From Piscibacillus halophilus (GTDB lineage Bacteria; Bacillota; Bacilli; Bacillales; Alkalibacillaceae): DNA of 64,000 bases. The translations under genes were made by a program, and so were the position numbers. Below, piece after piece: positions 53,179 through 61,593 of this stretch (the first letter of the stretch is position 1; each line of letters begins with the position of its first letter). Where the stretch lies: positions 1 through 64,000 of the forward strand of contig NZ_FOES01000012.1 in NCBI RefSeq assembly GCF_900110685.1, written 5' to 3'. The notes beneath the pieces are model-generated. The model did not search any database, was not told where the DNA came from, and saw nothing but the letters and a program-made list of their open reading frames with translations.

Positions 53179-54372
53179 GTGGACCAATTAATCGAAGAAG
53201 ATCAATTACTTATTGAAGCCAAAAATATACAAGAAAAATTAATAGAGTGGCGACGTGATTTTCACCAACATCCTGAATTGGGTTTTGAAGAAGTCAGAAC
53301 CTCAACCATTGTAGCAAATTATATGGAAACTTTAGGTTTAGAAGTTCAACGCGAAGTAGCTGGGACTGGGGTTATAGCTTTATTGGAAGGTGATAGACCT
53401 GGGCCTACCGTTGGATTGAGAGCGGATATGGATGCTTTGCCAATCCAAGATTTAAAAGATACTCCTTATAAATCAATTATTGAAGGGAAGATGCATGCTT
53501 GTGGTCATGATGCTCATACAACCATTCTTATGGGTGCTGCCACGATCTTAACAAAACAAGGGCTAGGAAAAGGGAATATAAAATTTATTTTTCAACCTGC
53601 AGAAGAAGGTCGTGGTGGAGCTACAGCAATGATTGAAGCAGGATGTTTAGAGAACCCAAAAGTAGATATCATGGCAGGTCTACACGTAAACACAGGAATT
53701 GACACAGGACATATAACGGTTACGAGAGATCGGGTAGGATGTGGGTCTGCAGATTTTTTTGATATTGAAATTAAAGGAAGTGGTGGACATGCAGCTCACC
53801 CACATCAAACTGTCGATGCTATAACAGTCGCTAGTGAAGTCATATCTGCTTTACAACAAATTGTTAGTCGACAAGTGGCGCCTAATGATGCGGCTGTTGT
53901 TACAGTAGGAACAATAGAAGGTGGGTCTGCCAGTAATGTAATCGCCCCTTCTGTCAAAATGTCTGGAACGGTAAGAACACTTAATCCTGATGTTCGTCAT
54001 GAAATTCCTCAAAAAATGGAGCAAGTCATATCTGGTGTTACATCAGCGTTTGGGGCGAAGTATGAATTTAATTATGAATACAAGTTCCCCTCAATATTAA
54101 ATGATTATGAGTTAAGAAGTCTGGTGGAAGAAGTTGCAGATATAGTGTTAGGTGAAGGACATTGTACTCGTGAAAAATCGGGGTTAGGTGGTGAAGATTT
54201 CGCCTTTTATTCAGAGAAAGTTCCATCTATATTCTTTCGATTGGGAGTCGGAAATGAATATATGACTCGATATCCAGGGCATCATCCAATGTTTGATATA
54301 GATGAAAAAGCATTGCCTTATGGATCTGCGATGCTAGCACGATTTGCTCTACAGTATATAAATTCAAATTAG
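53179..54372 (+). CDS. M20D amidohydrolase (N-acyl-amino-acid hydrolase type)
   Basis: A 397-residue M20D enzyme with WRRDFHQHPELGFEE, ADMDALPI, MHACGHDAHTT and QPAEEGRGGATAMI, plus the closing GHHPMFDID. M20D members remove acyl groups from amino acids or act on hippurate-, IAA-amino-acid- or amide-type substrates. GTG 53179 is used, preceded by GGGGGG with a 5-base gap; an ATG at 53119 lies inside the dipeptidase gene. Second gene of the operon, 15 bases before the substrate-binding lipoprotein. Confidence 0.9.
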   Translation: MDQLIEEDQLLIEAKNIQEKLIEWRRDFHQHPELGFEEVRTSTIVANYMETLGLEVQREVAGTGVIALLEGDRPGPTVGLRADMDALPIQDLKDTPYKSIIEGKMHACGHDAHTTILMGAATILTKQGLGKGNIKFIFQPAEEGRGGATAMIEAGCLENPKVDIMAGLHVNTGIDTGHITVTRDRVGCGSADFFDIEIKGSGGHAAHPHQTVDAITVASEVISALQQIVSRQVAPNDAAVVTVGTIEGGSASNVIAPSVKMSGTVRTLNPDVRHEIPQKMEQVISGVTSAFGAKYEFNYEYKFPSILNDYELRSLVEEVADIVLGEGHCTREKSGLGGEDFAFYSEKVPSIFFRLGVGNEYMTRYPGHHPMFDIDEKALPYGSAMLARFALQYINSN

Positions 54373-54387
54373 AAGGAGGAAAAATGA

Positions 54388-55941
54388 GTGAAATTAAAAC
54401 TTAGTATTTTTGCATTAATGATGATGTTTTTCTTAGTTGCATGTAACCCGGATAGTTCGGAAGTCGATACGGGCGATGAAGAGTCAAGTGGAGAGACAGC
54501 AGAAGATGACGAATTAGTTATAGCGAATGGTTCAGATATGGTTACTTTTGATATTCATGATCACAATAACACATCGACTGAAGCTATCCACGTTAATTTA
54601 TTTAACTATTTAGTTAAAGCTGATGGAAACGGAGGATTTGTTGGGGACTTAGCAGAGGAATGGGAAAATATTGATGAACGAACTTGGAAGTTTCAATTGC
54701 GTGAAGGTGTCACTTTCCATAACGGAGAAGAATTTACAGCAGACGATGTCAAATTCACTCTAGAGAGAGTGGCCAATGATGATACCTTGTTAGAACATGG
54801 TAATTATAATCAAATTGCTGAAGTGAACGTGATTAATGATTACGAACTAGAAATAATTACAGAAAATCCAGAGCCAGCGTTACTCAATCGATTGTCTCGT
54901 CTAGGTTCAGGAATGCTTCCTTCTGATTATATAGATGAAGAAGGATGGGATACTTTCTTAGAAGAACCAGTCGGAACTGGACCATATCAATTCACTGAAT
55001 GGGTGAAAGATGACAGAGTTGTTTTAGAACCATATGAAGATTACTTTGGAGAGGCTCCAAAGTGGAATAAAGTGACTTTTAGATCGATCCCTGAAGATTC
55101 TACCCGTGTTTCCGAATTATTAACGGGTGGTGTAGATATCGCAGCCAATATTCCGCCTGAAGACTGGGAACGTATAGAAGGTGACGATGCCGTGAAACTT
55201 GCCGATAGTCCATCGCAACGGGTCATGATGTTAGTTTTACGTACAGCTGAAAATGAAGTGACTGGAGATCCTAAAGTAAGGGAAGCGATTGATTTAGCGA
55301 TCGATAATGAGGCAATTGTTGAGAACTTATATAACGGTGCAGCCACTCCAACTCGTACTAGAGTTACCCCAGGTAATAACGGTGCAAATGAAGATTTATA
55401 TGGACAAAGTAATTATGACCCAGAACGAGCTATTGAACTTCTTGAAGAAGCGGGTTATGGTGATGGGCTTGAAATTTCATTTGATGCTCCAAGCGGGCGC
55501 TACTTAAAAGATCGGGAAACTGCGGAATTAATTCAAGCGATGCTATCAGAGGTAGGAATTACAGTTGATCTTCAATTTAACGAATGGAGTACTTTTACAG
55601 ATAAATATTCTAGTAGAAGTTTTGGAGAGATGTTTATGATCGCATATGGTAATTCCATGTTTGATGCTGCATTAGCATTAGATCGATTAACTCAAGCTCA
55701 AAACGAAGGAGAAACAGATTATATTAATGATGAAGTTGAACAGCTTTTAACAGAAGCTGAAAGTAATATGAATCAAGAAGAACGTGTGAAACAGTATCAA
55801 AAAGCACAAGAATTAATTGCCGAAGATCGCCCACATATCTACTTATTCCAAATGGATTCTGTTTATGGCCTTCAAGAGAATGTGGATTTTGAACCAAGAT
55901 TAGATGAAATGTTTTATGTTGATGACCTTTCCAAAAATTAA
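54388..55941 (+). CDS. ABC transporter substrate-binding lipoprotein (SBP_bac_5, peptide type)
   Basis: A 517-residue extracellular binding protein. The lipoprotein signal ends in LVAC with Cys19 as lipid anchor; an acidic linker follows. The SBP family 5 body shows LAEEWENIDERTWKFQLREG, TFHNGEEFTADDVKFTLERV and PVGTGPYQFTEW. Family members bind oligopeptides, dipeptides or related amides. GTG 54388 lies 7 bases after AAGGAGGA; the ATG at 54384 is out of frame and hits a stop at once. A hairpin after the stop probably makes this gene more abundant than the permease genes. Confidence 0.92.
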   Translation: MKLKLSIFALMMMFFLVACNPDSSEVDTGDEESSGETAEDDELVIANGSDMVTFDIHDHNNTSTEAIHVNLFNYLVKADGNGGFVGDLAEEWENIDERTWKFQLREGVTFHNGEEFTADDVKFTLERVANDDTLLEHGNYNQIAEVNVINDYELEIITENPEPALLNRLSRLGSGMLPSDYIDEEGWDTFLEEPVGTGPYQFTEWVKDDRVVLEPYEDYFGEAPKWNKVTFRSIPEDSTRVSELLTGGVDIAANIPPEDWERIEGDDAVKLADSPSQRVMMLVLRTAENEVTGDPKVREAIDLAIDNEAIVENLYNGAATPTRTRVTPGNNGANEDLYGQSNYDPERAIELLEEAGYGDGLEISFDAPSGRYLKDRETAELIQAMLSEVGITVDLQFNEWSTFTDKYSSRSFGEMFMIAYGNSMFDAALALDRLTQAQNEGETDYINDEVEQLLTEAESNMNQEERVKQYQKAQELIAEDRPHIYLFQMDSVYGLQENVDFEPRLDEMFYVDDLSKN

Positions 55942-55977
55942 TGTTTTTTCTTAAGCTTTTTTAAGTATTAACTCAAG

Positions 55978-56010
55978 AAGCTGTCTGTAAATAAAGCTTG
56001 CAGACAGCTT
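55978..56010 (+). terminator. Intra-operon hairpin after the binding-protein gene
   Basis: 10-bp arms AAGCTGTCTG and CAGACAGCTT with a 13-base loop; only a weak T-rich tail. Likely a partial terminator or an mRNA-stabilising hairpin. Confidence 0.65.
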
Positions 56011-56049
56011 TCAACTTATTTAATTGGTTTTTAAGGAGGAGCGGGGAAT

Positions 56050-56967
56050 ATGAGATATTTTTTATCAAGTATTTTAAAAGTTATTCCTGTTTTATTGATG
56101 ATTTCTTTTATTGTGTTTTTTTTGGTGAGATTAACTGGTGACCCTGTTTCCCTCATGCTCCCAGAAACAGCAACTGACCAACAACGAGAGGACCTACGTC
56201 AATCTTTAGGGTTAAATGATCCAATTTACATACAATATTTCACCTATATGGCAGATGTTATTCAAGGAGATTTTGGTGAATCCTTCCGTTATAATCAACC
56301 AGCGATTGATATCGTTTTAGAAAGGTTGCCGGCTAGTTTCACGTTAGCTATTTCATCCATGATCATCGCCACAATTATTGCTGTACCAGCAGGAATATAT
56401 TCTGCTATTAAACGAAATACATTTGCAGATTTAATTATTACAGGTAGTTCAGTTTTAGGAAAAGCCATGCCTAATTTTTGGTTAGGAATTATGTTAATAC
56501 TAATACTTGCTGTTCAATTTAGTATTTTTCCGGTTTCCGGGTCAGGGACGATTGCACATCTCGTTCTTCCATCTATTACATTAGGAACTGCTATTGCGGC
56601 TGAGATGACGAGGTTAATTCGTTCAAGTATGTTAGAGGTGCTAGGTTCAGAGTATATTCGAACGGCTAGAAGTAAAGGTTTAAGAGAAACAATTGTTGTC
56701 AATAAACATGCTTTACGTAATGCTCTGATACCAGTTGTGACGATTATGGCCCTGCAAACGGCTACATTAATTGGTGGAACATTAATAACAGAAACGGTCT
56801 TTTCTTGGCCAGGTATGGGACAATTATTAGTTCAAGCAGTGAATGCAAGAGATATGGCTGTTGTGCAGGCGGCAACATTTATCATTGCGATTTTAGTTAT
56901 ACTTAGTAATTTAACAGCTGATTTAACTTATAGATTCTTAGATCCTCGAATTAAATATGAGGATTAG
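56050..56967 (+). CDS. Peptide ABC transporter permease (DppB type)
   Basis: A 305-residue permease with six membrane helices and the N-terminal GDPVSLMLPETAT loop of the DppB/OppB group. The EAA loop reads SEYIRTARSKGLRETIVVNKHALRNALIP (with G at the conserved place), followed by WPGMGQLLVQAVNARDM. It forms one half of the transmembrane channel. AAGGAGG precedes the ATG. Partner permease starts 13 bases later. Confidence 0.93.
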   Translation: MRYFLSSILKVIPVLLMISFIVFFLVRLTGDPVSLMLPETATDQQREDLRQSLGLNDPIYIQYFTYMADVIQGDFGESFRYNQPAIDIVLERLPASFTLAISSMIIATIIAVPAGIYSAIKRNTFADLIITGSSVLGKAMPNFWLGIMLILILAVQFSIFPVSGSGTIAHLVLPSITLGTAIAAEMTRLIRSSMLEVLGSEYIRTARSKGLRETIVVNKHALRNALIPVVTIMALQTATLIGGTLITETVFSWPGMGQLLVQAVNARDMAVVQAATFIIAILVILSNLTADLTYRFLDPRIKYED

Positions 56968-56980
56968 GAGGTGATACCTA

Positions 56981-57895
56981 ATGAATGCTAATACACAAGT
57001 CGAACAAAACATGGATGTCAAACCACATCATAAAGAACAGTCTAGAGTAAGCAAGGTATTCAAACAATTATGGAAAAGCAAAACAGGAACGGTTGGACTA
57101 GTTATTGTACTGTGCGTCATATTGATGGCTGTATTTGCTGATATTATTGCTCCTTATGATCATACAGAAACGAATGTATCAGCTAGACTGCTACCCCCAT
57201 TTTGGATGGAAGGTGGGTCATTCAATTATATATTAGGAACTGATAATTTAGGGAGAGATGTATTAAGTCGTATTATTATTGGATCTAAGGTGTCACTGCT
57301 AGTGGGAATTGCTTCTGTAATTGTAGCTGGGGCAATTGGTCTATTTTTAGGGTTAGTTTCTGGTTATTACGGAAAATGGATTGATCAAGTCATTATGAGG
57401 TTAGTGGATTCTTTTTTAGCAATCCCGAACATCTTATTTATGTTAATTATTTTGGCAGTTATAGGACCAAGTTTAACTTCAATTATAATCGTATTAGGTG
57501 TTACAACTTGGGTTATTTATGCAAGAATGGTCCGAAGTGAAACATTGAGTATAAAAGAAAGAGACTATGTTAAATCGGCCCGAGCAATTGGTGCGAGTGA
57601 TTATCGAATTATTAAAAAGTATATTTTACCGAACGTTGTATCATCCTTTATTGTCATTGCCACTCTCAATGTAGCAACCACGATCATTTTAGAATCATCT
57701 TTGAGTTTTTTAGGGTTAGGTATACAATCTCCTGATGTGTCATGGGGGCTTATGCTCAGTGACGGTAGAGACTATTTAGCGACTAGTTGGTGGGTCGCAA
57801 CCTTTCCTGGATTAGCCATTACTATTACTGTTTTAGGTATTATTTTTCTAGGAGACTGGTTACGTGACATGTTAGATCCAAAGACTAAGTCATGA
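56981..57895 (+). CDS. Peptide ABC transporter permease (DppC type)
   Basis: A 304-residue permease of the DppC/OppC group: cytoplasmic N-tail, then ILGTDNLGRDVLSRIIIGSKVSL, the family signature after helix 1. The EAA loop is RDYVKSARAIGASDYRIIKKYILPN, and SLSFLGLGIQSPDVSWGLML lies before the last helix. Ribosome site TAGGAGGTGAT. Second channel subunit. Confidence 0.93.
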   Translation: MNANTQVEQNMDVKPHHKEQSRVSKVFKQLWKSKTGTVGLVIVLCVILMAVFADIIAPYDHTETNVSARLLPPFWMEGGSFNYILGTDNLGRDVLSRIIIGSKVSLLVGIASVIVAGAIGLFLGLVSGYYGKWIDQVIMRLVDSFLAIPNILFMLIILAVIGPSLTSIIIVLGVTTWVIYARMVRSETLSIKERDYVKSARAIGASDYRIIKKYILPNVVSSFIVIATLNVATTIILESSLSFLGLGIQSPDVSWGLMLSDGRDYLATSWWVATFPGLAITITVLGIIFLGDWLRDMLDPKTKS

Positions 57896-57913
57896 TAAAA
57901 GTGAGGTTATGTT

Positions 57914-58921
57914 ATGACGGAACCATTATTAGATATAAAAAACTTACGTATTCGTTTTCGATCGGATGAAGGCACCGTCAAACCTGTTAATGGTGTTTCA
58001 TTTCAGGTGAATGAAGGTGAAACCGTTGCGGTTGTCGGTGAATCAGGTTGTGGGAAAAGCTTAACCTCCTTATCGATCTTAGGGTTAGTACCATCACCTG
58101 GTGAGGTATTTGAAGGTGAGATAAGATTACAAGGTAAAGATTTAACTAAATTAAAGAAGAATCAAATGAGAAAATTAAGAGGAAATGAAATTTCTATGAT
58201 TTTCCAAGAGCCTATGACTTCATTGAACCCAGTATTCACCATTGGAAATCAAATGACCGAAGTAATTAAACTTCATCAACAATTAGACAAAAAAGAATCT
58301 ATTAATAAGGTTGTTGAAATGCTAGATTTAGTAGGGATACCAGAGCCTGAAAGGGTTGTGAGGCAATTTCCACATCAACTTTCAGGTGGAATGAGGCAAC
58401 GCGTTATGATTGCAATGGCTCTATCATGTAATCCTAAGCTATTAATTGCTGATGAACCGACTACAGCACTTGATGTAACGATTCAAGCTCAAATTTTAAA
58501 TTTAATGAAAAAGCTTAAAGATGAACTAAATACTGGTGTCATACTTATTACACATGATTTAGGTGTGGTTGCAGAAGTGGCTGATCGTGTTGTCGTTATG
58601 TATGGTGGGGAAGTTGTAGAAGAGGCACATGTGAATGAAATTTTTGATAATCCAGTCCACCCATACACACGAGGACTTCTATCTTCTGTGCCTAAAATGA
58701 CAGGATCAGTTGAAGAGTTAGGAGCTATCCAAGGATCTGTGCCAACACCATCGCAAATGCCTAAAGGATGTAAGTTTCATCCACGATGTCCAATTGCAAC
58801 AGATTTATGTAAAGATGAGCATCCAAACCTTGAAGAAACTTTACCTAATCACTTTAAACGCTGTTTCCATATGGAGGGAGGATCAATCTATGAGCAGCAT
58901 AAAAGAGAAACAACTACCTAA
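57914..58921 (+). CDS. Peptide ABC transporter ATP-binding protein (DppD type)
   Basis: A 335-residue ATPase with Walker A GESGCGKSL (42-50), signature LSGGMRQR, Walker B LLIADEPTTALD and H-loop THDLGVV. The C-terminal oligopeptide-transporter extension has GCKFHPRCPIATDLCKDEHP, the Cys cluster of this subfamily. AAGTGAGGTTATGTT precedes the ATG. Its last 32 bases overlap the second ATPase gene. Confidence 0.93.
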   Translation: MTEPLLDIKNLRIRFRSDEGTVKPVNGVSFQVNEGETVAVVGESGCGKSLTSLSILGLVPSPGEVFEGEIRLQGKDLTKLKKNQMRKLRGNEISMIFQEPMTSLNPVFTIGNQMTEVIKLHQQLDKKESINKVVEMLDLVGIPEPERVVRQFPHQLSGGMRQRVMIAMALSCNPKLLIADEPTTALDVTIQAQILNLMKKLKDELNTGVILITHDLGVVAEVADRVVVMYGGEVVEEAHVNEIFDNPVHPYTRGLLSSVPKMTGSVEELGAIQGSVPTPSQMPKGCKFHPRCPIATDLCKDEHPNLEETLPNHFKRCFHMEGGSIYEQHKRETTT

Positions 58922-59888
58922 TGTCTTAATGGAAGTTAAAGGGTTAAAGAAGCACTTTGAAGTTAAAAAGGGATATTTTAACAAACAAGTCAGTTATGTA
59001 AAAGCCGTTGATGGTGTCGATATAACTATATATGAAGGAGAGACATTAGGAATCGTTGGTGAATCAGGGTGTGGTAAATCAACGACTGGAGAAATGTTAT
59101 TAGGTTTACTTAAACCATCCGAAGGTGTAGTTAAATTTAAGGGAAAAGATATGACCGAAATGAGTAAGAAAGAACTAAGAGACATTCGGAAAGACATACA
59201 AGTCATCTTCCAAGATCCATTTGCCTCATTAAATCCTAGAATGACTGTAGAAGAGTTAATTGGAGAACCGTTAGAAATTCATACTTCTATGACGAAATCA
59301 GAGATCAAAAATAAAGTGATTGAACTTTTAGAAGTGGTGGGTTTAAATAGCGAACAATTAAAAAGATATCCACACGAATTTAGTGGTGGTCAGAGACAAC
59401 GTATTGGGATTGCTAGAGCGCTAGCATTAAACCCTAAAATAATTATTTGTGATGAACCGGTGTCAGCCTTAGATGTATCCATTCAAGCTCAAATTTTAAA
59501 TTTATTAAAAAAGTTACAAAGAGAATATAATTTAACTTTAGTATTTATTGCTCACGGTCTTCCTGCTGTCCGTAATATTAGTGATCGAATAGCTGTTATG
59601 TATCTTGGTAAGATTATAGAAATAACAGAACGTGATCAATTATTTGGTGAACCTATGCACCCTTACACAGAAGCCTTGTTAAAATCTATCCCTGTTGATC
59701 ATCCTAAGTGGCGAACTAACTGTGAACCGCTTAAAGGTGATTTACCTAACCCAGCTAATCCACCTAGTGGCTGTACGTTTCACACTAGATGTCCCTATGC
59801 TCAAGATATTTGTAAGAATAAAGTTCCTAATCTAGAAGAAGTTAAGATAAACCATTTTACAGCTTGTCACTTCCCATTAAAACAATAA
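58890..59888 (+). CDS. Peptide ABC transporter ATP-binding protein (DppF type)
   Basis: A 332-residue ATPase with Walker A GESGCGKST (57-65), signature FSGGQRQR, Walker B IIICDEPVSALD and the C-terminal CTFHTRCPYAQDIC cluster. The H-loop reads IAHGLPAVRNIS where most relatives have SHDLxVVxxIS, so the residue after the histidine is Gly rather than Asp. ATG 58890 follows GGAGGGAGG; the frame upstream to 58794 lies inside the previous gene. Confidence 0.92.
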   Translation: MSSIKEKQLPNVLMEVKGLKKHFEVKKGYFNKQVSYVKAVDGVDITIYEGETLGIVGESGCGKSTTGEMLLGLLKPSEGVVKFKGKDMTEMSKKELRDIRKDIQVIFQDPFASLNPRMTVEELIGEPLEIHTSMTKSEIKNKVIELLEVVGLNSEQLKRYPHEFSGGQRQRIGIARALALNPKIIICDEPVSALDVSIQAQILNLLKKLQREYNLTLVFIAHGLPAVRNISDRIAVMYLGKIIEITERDQLFGEPMHPYTEALLKSIPVDHPKWRTNCEPLKGDLPNPANPPSGCTFHTRCPYAQDICKNKVPNLEEVKINHFTACHFPLKQ

Positions 59889-59899
59889 CGTGATGATTT

Positions 59900-59925
59900 A
59901 GGCATCTCAAAAGAGGTGCCTTTAA
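59900..59925 (+). terminator. Hairpin terminator after the transporter genes
   Basis: Arms AGGCATCTC and GAGGTGCCT (G-U pairs) with loop AAAA, then TTTAAATT. Moderate strength; readthrough into the regulator gene is possible. Confidence 0.65.
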
Positions 59926-59968
59926 ATTGGTAACAAAACCAACAATATCTTAAGGGGGTTATATAGAA

Positions 59969-61270
59969 ATGAAGTTTCAAATTGGAGTTATAGGACCCAA
60001 TGATTCTATTGAAAAAATTAATGAAATTGGTAAGAGTTTTAATGATCTTAAATTAGTTACTTTTCCTTATGAAAAAACAGAAGAAACTAAAGAGATACTT
60101 GAGAACCATAAAAACCAATTTGACTATTGGCTCTTATCGGGTCCAGTCCCATATAAGTATGCAATTGATCATAATTTACTCGGACTTAATGATGGCCATT
60201 TTGCAAGATTACATGGGTCTAGTCTATTCGGAACGTTGTTAGAAGCAAACATAAAAGAGGGACGGATTATTGAAAGTGTCAGTTTAGATTCCATTGGTGA
60301 AGAGGAAATTAAGCAGGTTGGAGATTCCTATGCAATTCAACATATTAAAATTAATATTAAAGCTTCAAATACATATATCCCATCAAGTGAATTATCTGAT
60401 TTTCATCAAGAACTATATGAATCTGGAAAGACAGATGTAGCATTGACTTGTGTACGATCAGTCTACTTGGAATTAAAAAAACGAGGTGTTCCGGTGTATA
60501 GAGTTTTACAATCTGATCTATCTATTTATAGTGCATTAAGTCACTTGAGGGAGAGAGCGTTTGCTAAGCAATTTGAAAAGAAACAATTTGTAATACTTGG
60601 AGTTGAAATTCTATATCCTAAAAAAACAGATTCAAAAAGTATTTCTTTTAAATTAATGAGACAAGAATTGGATTTAAATAGAATACTTATAGATTTTGTA
60701 GAAAAAATAAATGGTTCTTTAGTCAGTATGGGTAAAGGACTATTCTATATATATACGACGAAAGGAGAAATAGAGCTTTTTCAAAAATATCATTCTCCTT
60801 ATCAGTTAATAAAAGAAATGGAAGCGGCTAGTGGATTGTCGGTTCAAGTCGGTATAGGGTATGGTTCAACGGTGTTAGAAGCAAATGACCATGTTCAAGT
60901 AGCTTTTAATTATGTTCAAAAAAATGATGAAGCTTCGATTGTCATCATCGATGAAGATAAAAATGTAATTGAATATAATACTGACAATGAGCATTTACAA
61001 TATCAACTGAAAAGTTCTGTTTCAAAGTGGAAAGAGAAATTACAGAGTGGCAGTATTAGCGCTTCAAAGTTATCGAAGATCGAATCGCTGGCTTATCATT
61101 ATCAATGTTTTGAAATTACATCTAGTGATTTAGCTAATTGGTTAAATAGTACAGAACGTAATGCTCGAAGACTATTAGCTGAAATGGAACGTATTGGTGT
61201 AGTAGAAGTGATTGGAGAGGAAGCAAATGGTAGAGGACGTCCTAAGAAAATCTATAAATTAAATGTCTAG
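59969..61270 (+). CDS. Predicted transcriptional regulator with sensor, GGDEF-like and winged-helix regions
   Basis: A 433-residue protein without a family I can name. Residues 1-200 resemble a PrpR-N-like sensor (IGVIGPNDSIEKI at the start, DYWLLSGPVPYKYA). Residues about 205-350 contain FVILGVEILYP and VQVGIGYGSTVLEANDHVQVA, reminiscent of a degenerate GGDEF/CdaR-type module without the GGDEF motif. The C-terminus is a winged helix ending GRGRPKKIYKLNV, where the RGRP segment would touch DNA. It lies 80 bases after the transporter and is the obvious candidate regulator of that operon. Ribosome site TAAGGGGG. Confidence 0.7.
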   Translation: MKFQIGVIGPNDSIEKINEIGKSFNDLKLVTFPYEKTEETKEILENHKNQFDYWLLSGPVPYKYAIDHNLLGLNDGHFARLHGSSLFGTLLEANIKEGRIIESVSLDSIGEEEIKQVGDSYAIQHIKINIKASNTYIPSSELSDFHQELYESGKTDVALTCVRSVYLELKKRGVPVYRVLQSDLSIYSALSHLRERAFAKQFEKKQFVILGVEILYPKKTDSKSISFKLMRQELDLNRILIDFVEKINGSLVSMGKGLFYIYTTKGEIELFQKYHSPYQLIKEMEAASGLSVQVGIGYGSTVLEANDHVQVAFNYVQKNDEASIVIIDEDKNVIEYNTDNEHLQYQLKSSVSKWKEKLQSGSISASKLSKIESLAYHYQCFEITSSDLANWLNSTERNARRLLAEMERIGVVEVIGEEANGRGRPKKIYKLNV

Positions 61271-61503
61271 ATGGAGTCTATTTTTATGGATATATAGAAA
61301 ATTATGCGGAGGTTCCTACTGTGAATGGATAATAAAAATAGGGTGTTCAGATAATCGTGTGGAAGACTCCAATACATAATTTTATATTCATACAACGTAA
61401 CGTAAATCGGCTAAAAAATTCTTCAATTACTTCCATATGTGCCAATGAAATCAGGTCCATTTAAACTGAAATAAACTTTACTACTTAAATCATAATTGTT
61501 GTA

Positions 61504-61532
61504 TTGTCTGTAAAATTCCCTTATGCTAATAA
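61504..61532 (+). promoter_or_regulatory. Probable promoter of the membrane-protein gene at 61594
   Basis: -35 TTGTCT (61504-61509), 17-base spacer, -10 TAATAA (61527-61532). The TetR-type palindrome begins at the last base of the -10. The preceding bases 61271-61500 hold no gene or motif that I recognise. Confidence 0.6.
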
Positions 61533-61549
61533 TTGATTGATCAATCAAT
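61532..61549. promoter_or_regulatory. TetR-type operator palindrome
   Basis: Perfect 18-bp palindrome built on TTGATTGATCAATCAA, directly after the -10 and followed by another CAATCAA repeat. TGATTGATCA-type sites are common for TetR repressors; one is encoded 1.3 kb downstream. Confidence 0.7.
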
Positions 61550-61593
61550 CAATAAAATGATTAAGCAGTCAAAATAATAATTTGGAGGGAACA

